Shown: positions 43,213 to 52,291 of the stretch, piece after piece
Numbering within the stretch: the first letter of the stretch is position 1
Layout: each line of letters begins with the position of its first letter
Assembly: GCA_047632755.1 (NCBI GenBank)
Contig: JBLIDT010000006.1
Location: forward strand, 62,001-126,000
From: JAKVAV01 sp047632755
GTDB lineage: Bacteria > Bacteroidota > Bacteroidia > Flavobacteriales_D > Cryomorphaceae
DNA: 64,000 nt
Direction of reading: 5' to 3'
Program-made: the position numbers and the translations under genes
Notes under the pieces: model-generated
The model's input: only the letters and a program-made list of their open reading frames with translations
Database searches by the model: none
Told to the model about the DNA's origin: nothing

Positions 43213-45120
43213 TTACTTCTTCTCTTCTGTTACTTCTTCGAAGTCTACATCAGTCACTTCTTCGTCGCCTTCAGAAGAACTTGCTTCAGTATTTTCAGCT
43301 CCGTTGCTTTGAGGCTCTTGCTGCGCGCTGTACATCTCTTGCGAAGCGGCTTGGAAAACAGTGTTTAGTTTTTCCATTCCAGAATTCATCGCGTCAATGT
43401 CCTTCGCTTCATGCGCTTGCTTCAACTCTGCCAAAGCATCTTCAATAGGCTGCTTTTTGTCGGCTGGAATCTTCTCTCCGAATTCGCTAAGCTGCTTCTC
43501 TGTTTGGAAAATAAGGGAGTCAGCTTTGTTGATGGTTTCAACTTCTTCCTTTACTTTTTGGTCAGACTCGGCGTTGGCTTCAGCTTCTTTCTTCATTTTG
43601 TCGATTTCCTCGTCGGAAAGTCCACTTGAAGCTTCGATTCTGATGCTTTGTTCCTTGCCAGTCGCTTTGTCCTTCGCCGAAACATTCAAGATACCGTTGG
43701 CATCAATATCAAATGTTACCTCGATTTGAGGAACACCTCTTGGCGACGGTGGGATGTCTGACATTTGGAAACGACCAATCGATCTATTTCCTGAAGCAAT
43801 CGGTCGCTCACCTTGCAACACGTGAATATCTACTGAAGGCTGATTATCAGATGCGGTGGAGAATGTTTCCGATTTCTTGGTAGGGATTGTTGTGTTTGCT
43901 TCGATCAATTTGGTGAAAACTCCACCCATCGTTTCGATACCCAAAGAAAGAGGAGTAACATCTAACAATAAAACGTCTTTCACTTCTCCCGTGAGCACGC
44001 CACCTTGAATGGCTGCTCCGATTGAAACTACTTCATCTGGATTTACTCCTTTTGAAGGTTCCTTTCCGAAGAATTTCTTCACATTATCTACTACTGCTGG
44101 GATACGCGTTGATCCTCCAACCAAAATAACTTCGTCAATGTCTGACATACTTAAGCCAGCACTTTTCATAGCTTTCTCGCAAGGCTTAATAGTTCGTTTA
44201 ATTAGCTCATCAGCCAATTGCTCAAATTTCGCACGGGTCAAAGTTTTCACTAAGTGACGTGGCACACCATCTACAGGCATGATGTATGGCAAGTTGATTT
44301 CAGTAGAAGTCGCACTTGACAACTCAATTTTAGCTTTCTCTGCAGCTTCTTTCAAACGCTGCAACGCCATTGGGTCTTTCGTAAGATCCGTGCTGTATTC
44401 GCCTTTGAATTCTCCAGCCAACCAATCAATGATTACTTGGTCAAAGTCATCTCCACCAAGGTGAGTGTCACCATCGGTAGACAACACCTCAAATACTCCG
44501 TCTCCTAATTCTAGGATCGAAACATCGTGGGTTCCTCCTCCAAGGTCAAAAACTACGACTTTAACATCTTCACTCTTTTTATCAAGACCATACGCCAATG
44601 CTGCTGCTGTAGGTTCGTTGATAATTCTTCGAACTTTCAAACCTGCAATCTCACCAGCTTCTTTGGTCGCTTGACGCTGTGAATCGTTGAAATAGGCAGG
44701 AACGGTGATGACCGCTTCTGTTACAGTAGTTCCCAAATAGTCTTCTGCTGTTTTCTTCATCTTTTGCAAAATGATGGCAGAAATCTCTTGTGGAGTATAT
44801 TTTCTATCGTCAATCTCAACACGTGGCGTGTTGTTGTCGCCTTTTACAACTTTGTAAGGCACTCTTCCTGCTTCCACTGTCACTTCGTCAAAAGAGTTAC
44901 CCATAAATCGCTTGATTGATGAGATTGTCTTCGTAGGGTTGGTGATGGCTTGTCTTTTTGCTGGATCACCTACTTTTCTCTCGCCTCCTTCTGTGAAGGC
45001 TACAATTGAAGGAGTAGTTCGTTTACCCTCGCTATTCGCGATAACTACAGGTTCGTTACCCTCCATTACCGATACACACGAGTTGGTGGTACCGAGATCT
45101 ATTCCTATTATTTTACTCAT
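43213..45120 (-). CDS. dnaK: Chaperone DnaK (Hsp70)
   Basis: 635 residues from the ATG at 45120 (MSKIIGIDLGTTNSCVSV); the ORF extends upstream but that would add a non-Hsp70 tail. ATPase domain with DLGTTNSCV, VFDLGGGTHDVSILEL and GGSTRIPAV, substrate-binding domain with LLLDVTPLSLGIETMGG, and an acidic C-terminal tail ending in EEVTEEKK. Core ATP-driven folding chaperone with DnaJ and GrpE. Here separated from dnaJ; the J-protein at 48.7 kb could partner it. A 19-nt palindrome lies upstream. Confidence 0.98.
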   Translation of the reverse strand: MSKIIGIDLGTTNSCVSVMEGNEPVVIANSEGKRTTPSIVAFTEGGERKVGDPAKRQAITNPTKTISSIKRFMGNSFDEVTVEAGRVPYKVVKGDNNTPRVEIDDRKYTPQEISAIILQKMKKTAEDYLGTTVTEAVITVPAYFNDSQRQATKEAGEIAGLKVRRIINEPTAAALAYGLDKKSEDVKVVVFDLGGGTHDVSILELGDGVFEVLSTDGDTHLGGDDFDQVIIDWLAGEFKGEYSTDLTKDPMALQRLKEAAEKAKIELSSATSTEINLPYIMPVDGVPRHLVKTLTRAKFEQLADELIKRTIKPCEKAMKSAGLSMSDIDEVILVGGSTRIPAVVDNVKKFFGKEPSKGVNPDEVVSIGAAIQGGVLTGEVKDVLLLDVTPLSLGIETMGGVFTKLIEANTTIPTKKSETFSTASDNQPSVDIHVLQGERPIASGNRSIGRFQMSDIPPSPRGVPQIEVTFDIDANGILNVSAKDKATGKEQSIRIEASSGLSDEEIDKMKKEAEANAESDQKVKEEVETINKADSLIFQTEKQLSEFGEKIPADKKQPIEDALAELKQAHEAKDIDAMNSGMEKLNTVFQAASQEMYSAQQEPQSNGAENTEASSSEGDEEVTDVDFEEVTEEKK

Positions 45121-45193
45121 TGCTTTCAATATTATTTGGTCAGCAATTAGCAATAGGTGTACCAGAAGTTATTATTGTGGTTTTCGTGCAGAA

Positions 45194-45212
45194 TTGACAT
45201 AAATCATGTCAA
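45194..45212. promoter_or_regulatory. Inverted repeat upstream of dnaK
   Basis: Perfect TTGACAT-AAATC-ATGTCAA, 7-bp arms with a 5-nt spacer, 74 nt before the dnaK ATG. It is not the CIRCE element of HrcA. A candidate operator for a heat-shock or other regulator. Confidence 0.4.
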
Positions 45213-45239
45213 GAGAGGTGACAAAAAGACAGAATGTTT

Positions 45240-46343
45240 TTAAGGATTACATAAGTAATTACTTCCACTCCACCCTTGAACACAGTAATTGTAAGAGTTG
45301 GTCAGTGGACTCTCGTTGAGTTTCTGTAACGATGGTTCTGAGAGATAAGCATCTCTCGATCTGGTTGCTACCGAACTGAAAATTCCAATTGCACCGTTCG
45401 TTATGTTTGTGAATGAGCTTAAAACAGGAGTAAATTGACTCACAGGCTGAGCCACTTCAAGGTAAGTGTTTAATTCAGGCGTCGCCCCTGTCACTCTGAA
45501 TTCAAGAATTTCAATTTGAACTTCAGCCAAATCGGGAATCAGATCCAATTGATTGCCCCAAAAGGTATAGAGGTTTTCCCCGAAAAGAGAAATCGTGATA
45601 TCTTGGTTTGAACCCAGCTCCTCATTTCCAAAATCTCCTAAGTCGTAATCGATGAACGCTCCTTCGACCACCGTTCCATCATTTAATACATAGTCAAAAT
45701 TCATCCGAAATGCAGCAGAATAGGATGCCGTAAACTCGTCAGTGGTGAACCTGAATGTTTCCGAAGAAAAATTCATGTTTACACCATTCAGGACAAAGAA
45801 CATGCGTTGTGGATCACCTGCTGTTAAGAAAGGTAGCTCGATTGTGCTGACAGATAGGCCAGGGAATCTAGTCTCCGCAGAATAAACTTCTTCTTTAATA
45901 GTTGCGTTCAACTCAAAAATATACTCTTCCTGATTGAGTTGTTGTTCTGCAGTAAGAAGCTGCTGGGAAGTATAATAAAACCGGACGTCTTCGGAGTAAA
46001 AGATGCCAGGTTCTCTGCTGGGTATATCAATGGGTTCAAGTGTGATGGTGCTCAAAGAGCCACCATCATCGTTGTATTTATTAATTACAGCGACTACATC
46101 TGCAGGGTCGTATTCCACTGAGTCTTTAATGCCTGTATATTGGCTTGGGTCGCCAGGACCGAGAAAGGTCTTATTGATGCGTACGAATTGTGTATCGGCG
46201 GTATAGTCCAATATACCATAAATGACAGGTGTTTCGTCGTATGGTGCCAAAAGTTCTACTTCTGTTTCGCAAGAAGAGAAGAGAATAACAACCAGAATGG
46301 AAAGGAGTAAAAGTAGGTCTGATGATCTGTTGAACATGTGCAT
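45240..46343 (-). CDS. DUF4249-like lipoprotein
   Basis: 367 residues (365 if started at the second ATG, 46337). Signal with lipobox LVVILFSSCETEVEL. The opening LLAPYDETPVIYGILDYTAD, then FVRINKTFLGPGDP, is the family opening of Bacteroidetes DUF4249 lipoproteins. The family usually sits near TonB-dependent receptors, but none is next to it here. Function unknown. Confidence 0.65.
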   Translation of the reverse strand: MHMFNRSSDLLLLLSILVVILFSSCETEVELLAPYDETPVIYGILDYTADTQFVRINKTFLGPGDPSQYTGIKDSVEYDPADVVAVINKYNDDGGSLSTITLEPIDIPSREPGIFYSEDVRFYYTSQQLLTAEQQLNQEEYIFELNATIKEEVYSAETRFPGLSVSTIELPFLTAGDPQRMFFVLNGVNMNFSSETFRFTTDEFTASYSAAFRMNFDYVLNDGTVVEGAFIDYDLGDFGNEELGSNQDITISLFGENLYTFWGNQLDLIPDLAEVQIEILEFRVTGATPELNTYLEVAQPVSQFTPVLSSFTNITNGAIGIFSSVATRSRDAYLSEPSLQKLNESPLTNSYNYCVQGWSGSNYLCNP

Positions 46344-46357
46344 CTGAAATTATCACA

Positions 46358-46365
46358 CAAATGTA
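46358..46365 (-). promoter_or_regulatory. Candidate -7 promoter element
   Basis: Minus-strand TACATTTG matches TAnnTTTG and is 14 nt before the ATG at 46343. Confidence 0.4.
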
Positions 46366-46500
46366 GCGCTTATCCATGTATCCGGTCACCTTCGTTTGAT
46401 AATCGGTATCGAGTTGGTGAGTAGAAGGGAATCCAATCTTGACTTACATTTTTTCAGCACTGAGAAAAACAGTAGGTTTGACTGATAAATTAAGTTTAAT

Positions 46501-47316
46501 ATGTCTCTACACTCAAACGTAAAACGTGTAACCACGCGCACCCTGCAAGAGATGAAAAGCAAAGGTGAGAAAATAGCCATGCTGACGTCTTACGATTATT
46601 CAATGGCGAAAATTGTTGATGAAGCGGGTGTAGACGTGATTTTGGTGGGTGATTCAGCCTCCAATGTAATGGCTGGGCACGAAACAACTTTGCCCATTAC
46701 GTTAGATCAGATGATCTACCATGCGGCCTCAGTTGTAAGAGCTGTAAATCGGGCATTGGTAATCGTTGATTTACCCTTTGGAACTTACCAAGGGAATAGC
46801 AAAGAAGCGCTGACTTCGTCCATCAGAATTATGAAGGAGAGCGGCGCCCATGGCGTTAAGCTTGAGGGTGGTTTAGAAATTAAGGAAAGTGTTCTGCGGA
46901 TTCTTTCTGCAGGTATTCCTGTAATGGGTCATTTGGGGCTTACCCCTCAGAGTATTTACAAATTTGGTACCTACACTGTTCGCGCTAAAGAAGAGGAAGA
47001 GGCTGAGACACTCTTGCGAGATGCGCTCATGCTTGAAGAGTCGGGTTGTTTTGGTGTTGTCTTGGAGAAGATTCCTGCAAAATTAACCGCGAAGGTTTCT
47101 GAGCAGCTTAAGATACCTACCATAGGAATAGGTGCTGGGGGAGAGGCAGATGGTCAAGTGCTAGTCGTTCATGATATGCTCGGTATTACACATGAGTTTA
47201 ATCCTCGATTCCTCAGGCGGTACGCTAATTTATATGAGGATATTAAGAATGCTGTGGGTAACTATGTCACTGATGTTCGATCCCGCGATTTTCCAAACGA
47301 CTCAGAGCAATACTAG
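46501..47316 (+). CDS. panB: 3-methyl-2-oxobutanoate hydroxymethyltransferase
   Basis: 271 residues. Makes ketopantoate from ketoisovalerate and methylene-tetrahydrofolate, first step of pantothenate synthesis. TIM-barrel motifs: MLTSYDYSMAKIVDEAGVD, VGDSASNVMAGHETTLPITL (Mg-site Asp), DLPFGTY, GVKLEGG, MGHLGLTPQS, and GIGAGGEADGQVLVVHDMLG. Followed immediately by the RluA-type gene, with no gap. Confidence 0.96.
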   Translation: MSLHSNVKRVTTRTLQEMKSKGEKIAMLTSYDYSMAKIVDEAGVDVILVGDSASNVMAGHETTLPITLDQMIYHAASVVRAVNRALVIVDLPFGTYQGNSKEALTSSIRIMKESGAHGVKLEGGLEIKESVLRILSAGIPVMGHLGLTPQSIYKFGTYTVRAKEEEEAETLLRDALMLEESGCFGVVLEKIPAKLTAKVSEQLKIPTIGIGAGGEADGQVLVVHDMLGITHEFNPRFLRRYANLYEDIKNAVGNYVTDVRSRDFPNDSEQY

Positions 47317-48015
47317 GTGCATTCGACCGTCAAAAACCTCGAAGTGTTGTATGAGGATAATCACATCATCGCTATCAATAAGCGAAGCGGTGATTTAGTG
47401 CAGGGAGATCACACGGGAGACGCTCCACTCAGTGAGATTGTGAAAGAGTGGATTCGCATCAAATACCAAAAGCCCGGTAATGTATTCACGGGTGTGGCTC
47501 ATAGAATTGATCGCCCCGTTAGTGGGGTTGTGATTTTTGCAAAAACGGGTAAGGCCTTGTCTCGACTTAATGAGATGTTCAAGACTAAGGAGGTCGACAA
47601 GACTTACTATGCCGCGGTATGCTCTTTGCCCAAAAGTCCATCGGATACATTGACCAGTTATTTGATAAAAGATAGTTCGAAGAATAAATCTCGGGCGTCC
47701 AAAACTCCGAAGACAGGGGCTAAAGAAGCCATTCTTGATTACGAGCATATTTATTCTTCCGATCGGTATTTCTTTTTGAAAGTGAAACCAAGAACAGGGA
47801 GACATCACCAAATTAGGGTGCAACTTTCTGAAATTGGTTGCCAGATAAAGGGAGACGTAAAGTATGGAGCTCCTAGAACCAATAAAGATGCTTCAATTCA
47901 TTTGCATGCGCGATCTATTGCGTTCATCCATCCAGTGAAAAAGGAACCTCTTATTATTTCAGCACCCTTTCCAAACGATCCCGTTTGGAATTCCCTTCCA
48001 GACAAGTTAGCATAG
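47317..48015 (+). CDS. RluA-family pseudouridine synthase
   Basis: 232 residues, GTG start right after the panB stop. Catalytic Asp65 in VAHRIDRPVSGVVIFAKT; other RluA segments are LYEDNHIIAINKRSGD and RTGRHHQIRVQLSEIG. Converts a uridine in rRNA or tRNA to pseudouridine; the target cannot be told (no S4 domain, so RluA/TruC-like). Confidence 0.93.
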   Translation: MHSTVKNLEVLYEDNHIIAINKRSGDLVQGDHTGDAPLSEIVKEWIRIKYQKPGNVFTGVAHRIDRPVSGVVIFAKTGKALSRLNEMFKTKEVDKTYYAAVCSLPKSPSDTLTSYLIKDSSKNKSRASKTPKTGAKEAILDYEHIYSSDRYFFLKVKPRTGRHHQIRVQLSEIGCQIKGDVKYGAPRTNKDASIHLHARSIAFIHPVKKEPLIISAPFPNDPVWNSLPDKLA

Positions 48016-48155
48016 CTTTTCTTAGTTAGCTGCCAATATGGCATCTTTATCATAGTTATTGCGCCATAATGACAGCTTAATCGATTTGATTTCCACTTGG
48101 TACTCCATTTGACAAAGAGAAATCGAATTTGAAATCGAACAAAAAACTTAAAACT

Positions 48156-48596
48156 ATGTCACACATTAAATTTAAACAGCAAACACCTACAAGGAATAAT
48201 TTTGACAACTTCTTTAACGAGTTTTTCGAAGGGGAGTTTAACCCAAGAAAGGTAGCTCGAACAAGCTCTGTTCCTGCGGCTAACGTTAAAGAAACAAAAA
48301 AGGAATTTCATGTAGAACTAGCCGCTCCAGGTATGGTGAAAGAAGACTTCAAAATTGAATTGAATGTTGATCTTTTAACTATCCGAGCGGAGAAATCAGA
48401 AGACAAAGAGAAAAAGGAAGAGCGCTTTACAAAACGCGAATTCAACTTCACTTCTTTTGAGCGATCTTTCAGACTACCTGAAAACATAGATTTTGAAAAG
48501 ATAAATGCGAAATACGAAGGTGGGATTCTCACTTTGGAAATTCCGAAAATGGAAGTGGAACAAGAAGCGAAAGTTCGTCAAATCGCGATAAACTAA
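48156..48596 (+). CDS. Hsp20/alpha-crystallin small heat-shock protein
   Basis: 146 residues from the ATG at 48156 (MSHIKFKQQTPTRNNFDNFF); the frame continues up to a TTG at 48129. Alpha-crystallin domain from about residue 40 with FHVELAAPGMVKEDFKIELN and the GILTLEIPK C-terminal strand pattern. Holds denatured proteins for DnaK refolding. A 13-nt palindrome, TGCCAATATGGCA (48031-48043), lies in the 140-nt gap upstream. Confidence 0.93.
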   Translation: MSHIKFKQQTPTRNNFDNFFNEFFEGEFNPRKVARTSSVPAANVKETKKEFHVELAAPGMVKEDFKIELNVDLLTIRAEKSEDKEKKEERFTKREFNFTSFERSFRLPENIDFEKINAKYEGGILTLEIPKMEVEQEAKVRQIAIN

Positions 48597-48631
48597 TTGA
48601 AGATTGGTTTTATTTTTGGTTAAATGATGGG

Positions 48632-48663
48632 AAGTGCGGACTTTAGTTCGCGCTTTCTTTTTG
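48632..48663 (+). terminator. Terminator after hsp20
   Basis: AAGTGCGGAC/GTTCGCGCTT with two G-U pairs and a TTTA loop, followed by a T-rich run. It ends 16 nt before the dnaJ-like start, so that gene probably has separate control or relies on readthrough. Confidence 0.6.
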
Positions 48664-48678
48664 CGTTAAAAATTCACG

Positions 48679-49569
48679 ATGAATTACAAGGACTATTACA
48701 ATATACTCGGTGTCGATAAAAAGGCACCGCAAGCTGAGATTAAGAAAAGGTTTAGAAAATTGGCGGTCCAATATCATCCTGATAAGAATCCCGATGATGT
48801 AAATGCTGAAAACAAGTTTAAAGAGGCAAATGAGGCATATGAAGTTTTGGGTGATGCTGAAAAAAGAAAGAAGTACGATGAACTAGGTCCAAACTGGAAG
48901 CAACACGATCAGTACAAAAATGCGCAACGTGGGGGGCGAGCAGGCAATTATCAATACAGTGGTGAGTATGGTGATTTTTTTGGTGGGTCACGCGGAGGAG
49001 GATTCTCTGATTTTTTTAATTCTTTCTTTGGTGGGAGTGGAGCATCTGGTCAAAGACCACAAACCAGAAAACCAGCCGCGGCTAGAGGGCAATTAAACCT
49101 GAGTTTTGATGAAGCGTTTAGTGGAGTGGGTAAAACCGTTCAGGTAAATGGCAATAAAATCAGACTGAACATATCGCCTGGAGCGAAGGATGGCCAGAAG
49201 TTAAAAATAAGTGGCAAGGGGCCTCAAGGAGGCGACGTGATTGTTGAATTGAAAGTTGGAAAAAATTTGGCCTATCAAGTTGATGGCCTTAACATGAGTG
49301 GATCGGTTGACATAGATTATTACACAGCAGTGCTTGGCGGTAAGGCAAATGTGAAAACCCCGCATGGCATTTTCTCTCTAAAAATTGAAGCTGGAACCCA
49401 CAGCGGAAAGAAATTACGCCTCAAGGAAAAAGGCATGCCTGAATATGGTAAAATAGGAGTCTACGGTGATTTCATTGTCGAAATCAAAATTTCTGTCCCC
49501 ACTGATTTGAGTTCAAAAGAAAAAGAATTGCTTGAAGAGCTAAGGCAATTGAGATCCGCTAAAGCGTAA
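48679..49569 (+). CDS. J-domain co-chaperone of the CbpA/DnaJ type without zinc finger
   Basis: 296 residues. J domain with HPD at residues 33-35 (QYHPDKNP), a long Gly-rich segment (GDFFGGSRGGGFSDFFNSFFGG), then the two peptide-binding C-terminal domains (RGQLNLSFDEAFSGVGKTV, DYYTAVLGGKANVKTPHG). No CxxCxGxG zinc finger, so a class B (CbpA) protein. Stimulates DnaK. Its last 11 nt overlap the nrtR-like gene stop, convergent. Confidence 0.93.
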   Translation: MNYKDYYNILGVDKKAPQAEIKKRFRKLAVQYHPDKNPDDVNAENKFKEANEAYEVLGDAEKRKKYDELGPNWKQHDQYKNAQRGGRAGNYQYSGEYGDFFGGSRGGGFSDFFNSFFGGSGASGQRPQTRKPAAARGQLNLSFDEAFSGVGKTVQVNGNKIRLNISPGAKDGQKLKISGKGPQGGDVIVELKVGKNLAYQVDGLNMSGSVDIDYYTAVLGGKANVKTPHGIFSLKIEAGTHSGKKLRLKEKGMPEYGKIGVYGDFIVEIKISVPTDLSSKEKELLEELRQLRSAKA

Positions 49570-50317
49570 AGTAGAAGTCGTTCGACTTGTAGCTCTGGTA
49601 CATGGCTTTATCAAACATGTAATAACGTGCAGGCTTATGAGGAACACCCTGTTGTTTCTCTTTGAGCGGAACTAAGAAGCTCATTTTGAGAATTTTTCTC
49701 CGGAAATTTCTCTTGTCCAAATCCGTTTTCAAGATGGCTTCGTATAGTTTTTGCAACTGGCCAAGGGTGAATTTCTCTGGCAATAGCTCAAATCCCAATG
49801 GTTGATACTTGCTCTTGAATTTCAATTCGCCCAAACCACCATCGATAATTTCTTGATGATCAAACCCCAATTTCGGCAAATTATCAATGTCATGCCAGAA
49901 GGCCTCTTTGGCGAACCCACTGGCGTGAATTTCATATTGATCAGCTCGGATCAAAGAGTAGTAAGCTACTGTTATTACACGGGCATCGGGCTGAGCCCGG
50001 ATAGATTTTAGCCAAGCTAAATCGTGTTCCTTGGTAAGTCGATCAGGTGCGCCAAAAGATCCGAATTGCTCGAGAAATATTTCTGATAGTCCAGTCAGTT
50101 CGTCGAGAACCCGCTCGGCCGCCTCATTAAGATTTTCGTCTTCTCTGATCAGGTTTCCTGGAAGAGCATAGATTTTATCATCAGATCCTTTTCCATTGAG
50201 GACTTGACCTCTATCAATAAGAAGTACCTTGAGCTTTTCACCGTCAAAACCGAAGATTACACAGTCTACGGATACATTGGGGTTAAATTTAACCTCGGCA
50301 GTATTGCCATTTCTCAT
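49559..50317 (-). CDS. NrtR-type Nudix-domain transcriptional regulator
   Basis: 252 residues. N-terminal Nudix domain with box GNLIREDENLNEAAERVLDEL, in which the Glu pair of the canonical REUXEEXGU is replaced (ERVLDELTGL), so it is probably not an active hydrolase; then a C-terminal winged helix (ILKTDLDKRNFRRKILKMSFL). Bacteroidetes relatives regulate sugar catabolism (AraR-like). Divergent from pfkA with 113 nt between, the natural place for its operators. Confidence 0.8.
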   Translation of the reverse strand: MRNGNTAEVKFNPNVSVDCVIFGFDGEKLKVLLIDRGQVLNGKGSDDKIYALPGNLIREDENLNEAAERVLDELTGLSEIFLEQFGSFGAPDRLTKEHDLAWLKSIRAQPDARVITVAYYSLIRADQYEIHASGFAKEAFWHDIDNLPKLGFDHQEIIDGGLGELKFKSKYQPLGFELLPEKFTLGQLQKLYEAILKTDLDKRNFRRKILKMSFLVPLKEKQQGVPHKPARYYMFDKAMYQSYKSNDFYFTL

Positions 50318-50349
50318 GTTAAGTGGTGTTTTTTTAGTCGAGTAGGGGT

Positions 50350-50357
50350 CAAAAATA
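50350..50357 (-). promoter_or_regulatory. Candidate -7 promoter element of the NrtR-like gene
   Basis: Minus-strand TATTTTTG fits TAnnTTTG, 33 nt before the start codon. An inverted repeat AATAAA/TTTATT lies near it (50360-50377). Confidence 0.45.
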
Positions 50358-50375
50358 TCAATAAATTCTTGTTTA

Positions 50376-50410
50376 TTTGCCAGAATTTAGGCTAAGTGTG
50401 TAATTTACAC
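50376..50410 (+). promoter_or_regulatory. pfkA promoter with overlapping palindrome
   Basis: TTTG at 50376-50379 and TAATTTAC at 50401-50408 are 21 nt apart, the usual -33/-7 layout of Bacteroidetes. The -7 box lies inside the palindrome GTGTAATTTACAC (50398-50410; arms GTGTAA/TTACAC), an operator-like site that would block the promoter when bound. The start codon is at 50431. Confidence 0.5.
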
Positions 50411-50430
50411 TTTAAATCAAAACTCTATTT

Positions 50431-51411
50431 ATGGGTTCAATCAAAAAAATTGCAGTCTTTACTTCAGGTGGAGATTCTCCTGGAATGAATGCTGCTGTTC
50501 GCGCTGTTGTTCGCACTGCCGTCTATTATGATTTGCAAGTAGCGGGTATATATCGTGGATATGAAGGAATGATTGAGGGCGATATTGAAGAGCTCGATGT
50601 TAGATCTGTTAATCATATCCTTCAGCGTGGTGGAACTTTTTTAAAGTCCGCAAGGAGCAAGGAGTTTATGACCAAAGAAGGCCGTGAAAAAGCATATCAA
50701 AAGCTCATTGCTAAAGGGATTGACGCCGTTGTTGCCATAGGTGGTGATGGTACATTTACTGGAGCGCATATCTTCAATAAAGAATATGACTTTCCATTCA
50801 TCGGAGTACCTGGCACCATCGATAATGACCTAGATGGAACTGATTACACGATTGGTTTTGATACTGCTCTGAACACAATCATTGATGCGGTTGATAAAAT
50901 TAGAGACACTGCCGCATCGCACAGTCGACTGTTTTTTGTTGAGGTAATGGGAAGAGACGCAGGGTTCATTGCCGCTCAAGCAGGAGTGGCTAGTGGTGCC
51001 CTTGCTACACTCATTCCAGAAATGGAAACGACCATCGAAAGCATCGTGGAAAAGCTCCATGAAGCCAGAAGAAAGAATAAATCCTCGAGTGTGATAATAG
51101 TAGCGGAAGGTGGTAAAAGCGGAAATGCGACAGAGCTCGCTCGCCAAGTGTCCGAAAGAGCTCCTTATTATGATACCAAAGTGACCATCTTAGGTCATAT
51201 TCAGCGTGGTGGAAGTCCTTCGTGCTTCGACAGAAACCTAGCAAGTCGTTTGGGGGTGGCTGCCGTCGAACATCTCTTAAAAGGAGAAAAAGATTGCATG
51301 GTGGGAATTATAAATCACAAAGTCGTGTTGACTCCTTTTGCCAAGGCAATAAGCGACAAATTAACTATTGACCCAGAATTGATTCGAATCGCTGATATAC
51401 TCTCGATTTAA
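50431..51411 (+). CDS. pfkA: ATP-dependent 6-phosphofructokinase
   Basis: 326 residues. Phosphorylates fructose-6-phosphate, the committed step of glycolysis. Seen: GGDSPGMNAAVR near residues 13-24, GGDGTFTGA (Gly after GGD, so ATP- rather than PPi-type), the catalytic PGTIDNDLDGTDYTIG and VEVMGRDAGFIA. First gene of the sugar block, 17 nt before the kinase gene. Confidence 0.97.
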   Translation: MGSIKKIAVFTSGGDSPGMNAAVRAVVRTAVYYDLQVAGIYRGYEGMIEGDIEELDVRSVNHILQRGGTFLKSARSKEFMTKEGREKAYQKLIAKGIDAVVAIGGDGTFTGAHIFNKEYDFPFIGVPGTIDNDLDGTDYTIGFDTALNTIIDAVDKIRDTAASHSRLFFVEVMGRDAGFIAAQAGVASGALATLIPEMETTIESIVEKLHEARRKNKSSSVIIVAEGGKSGNATELARQVSERAPYYDTKVTILGHIQRGGSPSCFDRNLASRLGVAAVEHLLKGEKDCMVGIINHKVVLTPFAKAISDKLTIDPELIRIADILSI

Positions 51412-51427
51412 GATAAAGACGAAAAAT

Positions 51428-52291
51428 ATGTTAGTAATAGCTGATAGTGGATCAACAAAGTGCGACTGGAGAATAGTCGCAGAAGATAAGACCTTTATCG
51501 ATTGTGCTACAATGGGTATCAACCCATACTTTCACAATGAGGATGTCATTGAAAATGAGCTACGCAGTAATGAGCAACTCATGAGGGTAGCGACTGAAGT
51601 AAAGGCTATATTCTTCTACGGAGCAGGCTGTTCCTCTACAGAACTTAAAAGAACGGCTGAACAAGGTTTGAGTCGAGTGTTCCCAAATGCAGAAATCTAT
51701 GTTGATCACGACTTGGTAGCTGCAGCATTTGCAGTTTATGAAGATGATCCATGTATTGCCTGCATTGTAGGCACAGGTTCCAATAGCTGCCATTTTGATG
51801 GAGACATTGTTCGCGAAGAGGTTCCCGCTCTAGCTTACATTCTTGGTGATGAGGGAAGCGGAAGCTACTTCGGTAAGAAGTTGATTTCTGATTTCCTCTA
51901 CAAGCGATTGCCTCAAAATATTCACGACGGACTCGTTGATAAATTTGGCTTGACCAAAGACATCGTGGTTGATCGGGTTTACATGAAGCCTCATGCCAAT
52001 GTATACTTGGCCTCTTTCATGAAATTTATTACTGGATTTAAATCAGAACCTTATGTCCAAGAAATGATGTTCGAAGGAATCGGGAAATTCTTGGATATTC
52101 ACGTTACTTGCTACCGTGATTTTGAAAAAGTCAAAACACACTTTATCGGCTCTGTAGCTTACTATCATGAAGACATTCTTCGACAAGCGGCAGAAATGAG
52201 AAACATCAACATCGGCAAGATCATCAAAAAGCCAATCGATGGTCTTTACGATTACCATATCAAGAATTATTTCGAACACATTTCATTCTAG
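51428..52291 (+). CDS. N-acetylglucosamine-kinase-like ATPase (BadF/BadG/NAGK fold)
   Basis: 287 residues of the actin-like ATPase fold: phosphate-1 loop LVIADSGSTKCDWRIV, phosphate-2 IVGTGSNSCHFDG, and LGDEGSGSYFGKKLI. Similar proteins phosphorylate N-acetylglucosamine or related sugars. It abuts the phosphoglucomutase gene (no gap), so it belongs to the same operon; glucosamine may feed in here, or glucose may be the true substrate, which would suit phosphorolysis products. Confidence 0.75.
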   Translation: MLVIADSGSTKCDWRIVAEDKTFIDCATMGINPYFHNEDVIENELRSNEQLMRVATEVKAIFFYGAGCSSTELKRTAEQGLSRVFPNAEIYVDHDLVAAAFAVYEDDPCIACIVGTGSNSCHFDGDIVREEVPALAYILGDEGSGSYFGKKLISDFLYKRLPQNIHDGLVDKFGLTKDIVVDRVYMKPHANVYLASFMKFITGFKSEPYVQEMMFEGIGKFLDIHVTCYRDFEKVKTHFIGSVAYYHEDILRQAAEMRNINIGKIIKKPIDGLYDYHIKNYFEHISF

